A stretch of 50,674 bases of DNA from Saccoglossus kowalevskii (Eukaryota > Hemichordata > Enteropneusta > Harrimaniidae): contig NW_003116808.1 of NCBI RefSeq assembly GCF_000003605.2, positions 1-50,674 of the forward strand. The letters are read 5' to 3'. Below are positions 49,324-50,674 of the stretch, one piece after another. The first letter of the stretch is position 1. Every line of letters starts with the position of its first letter. The position numbers were made by a program, and so were the translations under genes. The notes below the pieces were generated by a model. The model did no database searches, was not told the origin of the DNA, and worked only from the letters and a program-made list of their open reading frames with translations.

Positions 49324-50674
49324 TCTTTGTAACCATGGTATTTTACACAGGAGACATGACAATGGGATAAAATAGAGCACTATATGAGGGAGAGTGAGAG
49401 TCACATGACTTGTATTTTTCCCTCAAATAGTATTCCATTCTCTTCCAGCATCATGTCTACTGTTCTATTGATCTTTGTAATCATAGTATTTGACACAGGA
49501 GACATGACAACAGGATAAAATAGAGCACTATATGAGGGAGAGTAAGAGAGTCACATGACTTGTATTTTCCCGTCAAATAGTATTCCATTCTCTCCCAGCA
49601 TCATGTCTACTGTTTTATTGATCTTAGTAACCATGGTATTTTACACAGGAGACATGACAACAGGATAAAATAGAGCACTTTATGAGGGAGAGTGGGAGAG
49701 TCACATGACTTGTATTTTACCCTCAAATAGTATTCCATTCTCTCAAGCATCATGTCTACTTTTCTACTGATCTTTCTAACCATGGTATTTGACACAGGAG
49801 ACATGACAACAGGATAAAATAGAGCACTATATGAGGGAGAGTGGGAGAGTCACATGACTTGTATTTTACCCTCAAATAGTATTCCATTCTCTCCCAGCAT
49901 CATGTCTACTTTTCTACTGATCTTTGTAACCATGGTATTTGACAGAGGAGACATGACAACAGGATAAAATAAAGCACTATATGAGGGAGAGTGTGAGAGT
50001 CACATGACTTGTATTTTCCCGTCAAATAGTATTCCATTCTCTCCCAGCATCATGTCTACTGTTCTATTGATCTTTGTAACCATGGTATTTTACACAGGAG
50101 ACATGACAACGGGATAACATGGAGCACTATATGAGGGAGAGTGAGAGAGTCACATGAGTTGTATTTTTCAGTCAAATAGTATTCCATTCTCTCCCAGCAT
50201 CATGTCTACTGTTCTATTGATCTTTGTAACCATGGTATTTTACACAGAAGACATGACAACAGGATAAAATAGAGCACTATATGAGGGAGAGTGAGAGTCA
50301 CATGGCTTGCATTTTTCTCTCAAACAGTATTCCATTCTCTCCCAGCATCATGTCTACTGTTCTATTGATCTTTGTAACCATGGTATTTGACATAACAACA
50401 GGATAAAATAGAGCACTATATGAGGGAGAGTGGGAGAGTCACATGACTTGTATTTTACCCTCAAATAGTATTCCATTCTCTCCCAGCATCATGTCTACTT
50501 TTCTACTGATCTTTGTAACCATGGTATTTGACACAGGAGACATGACAACGGAATAAAATAGAGCATTATATGAGGGAGAGTGAGAGAGTCACATAACTTG
50601 CATTTTACCCTCAAATAGTATTCACATTCTCTCCCAGCATCATGTCTTCTGTTCTATTGATTTTGTAACCATGA

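Larger units (their letters stand above)
787..50674. repeat. tandem satellite array, ~150-bp monomer, ~335-340 copies
   Basis: The same unit is repeated head to tail from GAGAGTGGGAG at 787 to the end of the window, with no inverted copies and no interrupting insertion seen. Landmarks in almost every unit, in order on the plus strand, are GGATAAAATAGAGC, CACTATATGAGGGAGAG, a (GA)n tract, GTCACATGAC, a T-rich run ending CCCTCAAATAG, TATTCCATTCTCTCCCAGC, ATCATGTCTACTG, TTGATCTTTGTAACC, CCATGG, and GACACAGGAGACATGACAAC. Most differences between copies are a few substitutions shared by whole lineages, plus small lineage-specific deletions. The copy number is estimated from array length divided by about 148 bp. 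The near-nucleosomal period, large size and lack of genes fit heterochromatic satellite DNA. A centromeric, pericentromeric or subtelomeric location cannot be told from sequence alone. The array runs off the right end. Confidence 0.98.
24361..50674. repeat. array domain C: diverged lineages shared with domain A
   Basis: From about 24,360 (first GAGAGTTGGAGAG copy) the array returns to the lineages of domain A. These include TTTTCTACTGATC monomers, 141-bp forms, GAGGGAGCATGAG forms, and the 149-bp CTCTCAAGC form. Variants largely private to this domain include ACGGAATAAAATAGAGCATT, CTCTCAAACAGTATTCC, GACACATAACAACAGG with GATTAAATAG, and ACATTATAAAATAG. The domain contains the clearest adjacent higher-order repeats in the window (1,172, 1,029 and 1,616 bp units) and continues past the window end. 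Confidence 0.75.

Noticed and set aside
1892-49804. Dozens of minus-strand open frames of 60-134 codons with MSPVSNTM... or MEYYLRVK... sequences
   Set aside because: They are translations of the satellite in two of its minus-strand frames. They repeat with the monomer, break at random 2-bp indels, have no recognisable domain, and are not listed as genes.
787-50674. CRISPR array
   Set aside because: Repeats of about 150 bp are directly adjacent with no unique spacers, and there are no cas genes.
787-50674. Repeat-containing structural protein gene (a coding tandem repeat)
   Set aside because: Frame-shifting 1-, 2- and 8-bp length variants are common and stops occur in every frame of the consensus. 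There is no exon structure outside the repeat.

Overview
The window is almost entirely one tandem satellite DNA array. Positions 1-786 are unique, AT-rich, non-coding sequence. From about position 787 to the last base (50,674) every stretch I read is the same repeat of about 150 bp, always in the same orientation. Internal offsets average about 148 bp per copy, so I estimate roughly 335-340 copies. The array is cut off by the window end. I found no protein-coding gene, RNA gene, transposon insertion or CRISPR array.

The canonical monomer is 150 bp (for example 15721-15870), about 39% GC, with no CpG in its consensus. Common length variants are 149, 148, 147, 142, 141 and 135 bp. Most arise by small deletions in two places: the (GA)n tract and the GACA-rich segment after the CCATGG site. 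This points to a eukaryotic nuclear genome, probably animal heterochromatin. I cannot name the species from the sequence.

Layout: (i) unique left flank, 1-786; (ii) an abrupt, non-degenerate array edge at about 787; (iii) domain A, about 787-10,080, a mixture of diverged monomer lineages; (iv) domain B, about 10,080-24,360, more uniform and mostly 150-bp monomers, with its own diagnostic variants; (v) domain C, about 24,360-50,674, which uses the same lineages as domain A. Within all three domains, ordered runs of variant monomers recur as higher-order repeats. Some are adjacent (1,616-bp, 1,172-bp and 1,029-bp units). Others lie 1-46 kb apart, which shows repeated unequal exchange, conversion or segmental duplication inside the array.

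Almost all long open frames are on the minus strand. They are by-products of a 150-bp period divisible by three and encode degenerate 50-residue repeats with no recognisable domain, so none is annotated as a gene. A short stretch at 44,385-44,590 carries a dense cluster of single-base indels that looks like assembly error. All block boundaries below were read by eye and are good to roughly +/-20-50 bp.
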